In this document: in pieces, positions 59,966 through 62,057 of the stretch
How positions within the stretch are numbered: position 1 is the stretch's first letter
How the letters are laid out: every line of letters begins with the position of its first letter
Source of the DNA: a virus
Direction: 5' to 3' (one strand)
IMG/VR virus record: IMGVR_UViG_3300032285_002448
Span: 1-62,057 of that record
Length of the DNA: 62,057 nucleotides
Program-made: the position numbers and the translations under genes
Notes under the pieces: generated by a model
The model's database searches: none
Told to the model about the DNA's origin: nothing
Seen by the model: only the letters and a program-made list of their open reading frames with translations

Positions 59966-60659
59966 ACAACAAGCACTCCTAGCAGAAGCTAGGGCAGTAT
60001 TAACACAACTCCAAGCAGTACGCAAAAAGATAGGGTCCAGCTCTGAATACTATGAGCTGTCCTATCCTGACATGTGGGTTATCTACAACACCCTATCAGG
60101 CAAACAAGCTGAAAAGTACATTGAGGGGTGGGTAGCACACTTACTCAAGGGTGCTAAACTACAAAGCCAAGACATTCCAGAACAAGACCGTGGGCATGAC
60201 TACGGCGACATTTGGGTAGGCCCTAATAAGACTCTAGGCTATAATAATGCAGAGCTCAAAGTTATCCTACGTGATGGGGGTAGTATTGGGGGCAAGCAGT
60301 TCCGTTTTTACGAGAACGTACCCTACTATGTGTTCTTCAAAGCATGGAGCCCAGAAAGCTACGAGCTGTTTGTATTGTCCAAACAAGAACTTGTAGCCGA
60401 AATCAAATACAGGGGCCGCAAGTATACCCAATTACGAGCATTTGGTGCAAGCCAGGGCACGGGTTGGATGACACGCACTACACCCTTAGAGGACAAGCTG
60501 GCTCGTTTGGACGAGAATTTGAGCAAGTCCAGTAGGGACCTTATCACATGGGAATTCAATGCCCTAACTGAAACAGAGTATTATGATCGTTTCCGAAAAC
60601 TCTACTCTGTTAGCTCAGAACAAGCCCTAAAACGAATTTACCAAAATGCCTTGACATAA
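59943..60659 (+). CDS. Possible PD-(D/E)XK nuclease-like protein
   Basis: A 238-residue protein with a GTG start inside the upstream gene. YGDIWVGPNKTLGYNNAELK has the D...ExK spacing of PD-(D/E)XK nucleases, and a basic region follows. I see no restriction or resolvase subfamily motif. The 3' end runs into the -35 of the promoter for the next gene. A role in DNA processing would fit, as the next gene is ParB/Srx-like. Confidence 0.45.
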   Translation: METTDHSKQQALLAEARAVLTQLQAVRKKIGSSSEYYELSYPDMWVIYNTLSGKQAEKYIEGWVAHLLKGAKLQSQDIPEQDRGHDYGDIWVGPNKTLGYNNAELKVILRDGGSIGGKQFRFYENVPYYVFFKAWSPESYELFVLSKQELVAEIKYRGRKYTQLRAFGASQGTGWMTRTTPLEDKLARLDENLSKSSRDLITWEFNALTETEYYDRFRKLYSVSSEQALKRIYQNALT

Positions 60660-60679
60660 AACCACTTTTGCTGTACAAT
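60651..60679 (+). promoter_or_regulatory. Sigma70 promoter for the ParB-like gene
   Basis: TTGACA (60651-60656), a 17-base spacer and TACAAT (60674-60679); a perfect -35 and five of six in the -10. The ATG of the ParB-like gene is at 60709, and AAAGG precedes it. The -35 overlaps the stop region of the upstream gene. It probably drives an early operon continuing beyond the window. Confidence 0.8.
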
Positions 60680-60708
60680 ATACACATATTAACAGCAAAG
60701 GCAACATC

Positions 60709-61836
60709 ATGGCATTCAAACTCAAATACGAAGAAGTTGTTCGGGTTCCTAACCCAATGACTACTCTGAACCCGCTCAAGCGGACTAAGGGCAAAACAGT
60801 TAGTCTACAAGATCGTGTGGACAAGTTGAACAAGAGTTCTGCTTGGAAAAAGACTGTTAAGAAATGGACAGGTGAGCAAAAACTGTTTGACCTTAATCGC
60901 ATGCCCAAGTTCAGCATGGAAAAGCTGGGCGTATTAGATATTGAAGAGCTTATTCAGCGTGAGCTAGATGACAAACATTGCTCTAACAAGATCGCCAATG
61001 TAGACTTGTTTGACCCTGCTCTACTGCAACCTGTTATCTGTATTAAAACCAGCAAGGGCAAGTTTATCAGCATTGACGCACAACATACTGCGGCAACTGT
61101 AGCGGCTCTAATTGATGCTGGCTTTATGCCCGGCGTAACAGACTGGAAAGAGTTTGAATATGCTTTCTGGTACATTGAAACAGACAATTTGGCCTATGCT
61201 CGCAAGGCATTTGGCATCCTTAACGGCAAGGGCAAAAAAGCACAAAGCCAATATCAGCAACTGCGTACCAGTGTGTTTGTTGTACGCATTGACAAAGACC
61301 GCACTGACCCAGAAGATGTAGAAGCAGAGCGTATGGTTAGTATTGCTGAAAAGCACAACTGTTTCCCTGTAGAAGAAAACAGTGACTTGCTCAAGCACCC
61401 AGGCACGTTTTCGAACGTTAGTATCTTTAAGACACTGACCTCCACAGAGCTAGATGTAGCATGTGAGTGGCACAACAAGTATTTCCATTACGAGGGTGTT
61501 CACGTTAACTTGTTCTTTATCTATCAACACCTGTGCCGAGAGTTTGGTGCGGCTCATATGCCCATTACAGACAAGTTTAAAGAAGAACTGGCCGCGCTTA
61601 TCCAAAGCCTGTTTGGCAACTTGTCACAGTTTGCAGAAAGCTGTAAAGAAGCTTATCGCCTGTACACTACCAAACAACATGGCTACCCAGGCAACTGGCG
61701 TGATGAAGCTTATGCTTGTGCCCTAGTGCAACTGTACCAAAAGTTTGGGGGTAAAGAAAAGATTGCACCCACCCTGTTGGATCGCTTTGATGATCTAGTT
61801 GAGTTCTTTGACGAGGACATTGTGAGCCTAGCATGA
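60709..61836 (+). CDS. ParB/sulfiredoxin-like (DGQHR-type) protein
   Basis: A 375-residue protein. Residues ~95-135 have the ParB/Srx pattern: VDLFDPALLQPVICI, then FISIDAQHTAATVAALI in the place of the DGQHR motif. A long helical C-terminal region follows (YQHLCREFGA, ALVQLYQKFGG). Such phage proteins may be ParB-like nucleases or nucleotide-binding regulators. It overlaps the truncated GIY-YIG-like gene by 4 bases (ATGA). It is under a clear sigma70 promoter, so early expression is likely. Confidence 0.65.
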   Translation: MAFKLKYEEVVRVPNPMTTLNPLKRTKGKTVSLQDRVDKLNKSSAWKKTVKKWTGEQKLFDLNRMPKFSMEKLGVLDIEELIQRELDDKHCSNKIANVDLFDPALLQPVICIKTSKGKFISIDAQHTAATVAALIDAGFMPGVTDWKEFEYAFWYIETDNLAYARKAFGILNGKGKKAQSQYQQLRTSVFVVRIDKDRTDPEDVEAERMVSIAEKHNCFPVEENSDLLKHPGTFSNVSIFKTLTSTELDVACEWHNKYFHYEGVHVNLFFIYQHLCREFGAAHMPITDKFKEELAALIQSLFGNLSQFAESCKEAYRLYTTKQHGYPGNWRDEAYACALVQLYQKFGGKEKIAPTLLDRFDDLVEFFDEDIVSLA

Positions 61837-62057
61837 GCTACTACCTGTATCTAGTGACCAGTGTTGGGGGCAGGGCTGGGTTTGGCATTGCTGAAGACTA
61901 TAGAGAGCGTAACAAACACTATGCCAGCCACTCAGGTGACATAGTCAAGTTCAGCTATATCTATACGGGCATACGTGCCAAAGCCAAAGCCCTAGAGCGT
62001 ACTATCAAACGTCAGTACGTGGACAATATCTGGATGGTAGATGACTGGAAGACCGAA
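61833..62057 (+). CDS. GIY-YIG-like nuclease, 3' end cut by window edge
   Basis: The first 75 codons of an open frame. MSYYLYLVTSVGGRAGFGIA looks like the GIY-YIG start strands (YLYLVTS...GFGIAEDYRERNKHY), and ALERTIKRQY carries a Glu that could be the catalytic one. The stop lies beyond the window. It starts in an ATGA overlap with the ParB-like gene. A homing or repair nuclease is likely, by fold only. Confidence 0.65.
   Translation, partial: MSYYLYLVTSVGGRAGFGIAEDYRERNKHYASHSGDIVKFSYIYTGIRAKAKALERTIKRQYVDNIWMVDDWKTE

Noticed and set aside
1-62057. CRISPR array, tRNA genes, insertion sequences
   Set aside because: No spaced direct-repeat array, cloverleaf-sized gap or transposase is visible; intergenic gaps are all under 140 bases.

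Overview
The window looks like part of a large tailed-phage genome (Caudoviricetes), probably a T4-superfamily myovirus of an aquatic Gram-negative bacterium. The sequence evidence is: very dense gene packing with ATGA-type 1-8 base overlaps; long repeat-built tail-fibre proteins; two virion-associated subtilases; an ATP-dependent DNA ligase; a SleB-type endolysin with a signal peptide; and octamers like the T4 late promoter (TATAAATA and one-mismatch variants) in front of many operons, beside three sigma70-like promoters. No terminase, capsid, polymerase or tRNA gene is visible, so host and family are inferences.

Layout. 1-8.2 kb (minus): a tail-fibre operon with three large repeat proteins, one ending in a C1q-like domain, and a 521-residue subtilase. 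8.2-14.6 kb: HNH nuclease, sugar epimerase, translation initiation factor IF-1, two 2OG-Fe(II)-type oxygenases, DNA ligase, a flavin halogenase-like protein and two A-type Fe-S carriers on opposite strands. 14.6-20.7 kb (plus): three proteins sharing a virion-type domain, the last a 1450-residue subtilase/Ig-like/alpha-beta hydrolase/Ig-like fusion. 20.7-26.4 kb: four DxD glycosyltransferase-like proteins, a 33-residue ORF and a NodU/CmcH-type carbamoyltransferase.

26.4-55 kb is the remarkable part. It holds nine radical SAM proteins in at least four architectures, nine of the twelve double-stranded beta-helix (2OG-Fe(II) oxygenase-like) proteins in the window, three paralogues with a degenerate protein-kinase-like layout, a PAPS-type sulfotransferase, an APS kinase-nucleotidyltransferase fusion with a DUF2061 membrane protein, a QueC-like PP-loop enzyme, methyltransferase-like and SGNH hydrolase-like proteins, and an RfaE2-like/cupin fusion. 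A cassette [kinase-like + beta-helix oxygenase + zinc-ribbon radical SAM] is present twice (28-31 kb and 35.5-38 kb), and a partial third copy lacks the radical SAM gene (40-42 kb). 55-62 kb: small conserved proteins, the endolysin, another oxygenase, glycosyltransferase-like proteins, a possible PD-(D/E)XK nuclease, a ParB/Srx-like protein and a truncated GIY-YIG-like gene.

How it may work together (inference): epimerase, nucleotidyltransferases, glycosyltransferases, carbamoyltransferase, sulfotransferase/APS kinase and methyltransferase could build or decorate a glycan or virion surface polymer. The radical SAM, oxygenase and kinase-like enzymes could modify a peptide, lipid or sugar substrate that I cannot identify here. 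The two A-type carriers could supply Fe-S clusters to the radical SAM set. Tail-fibre and subtilase/esterase proteins point to digestion of the host surface.
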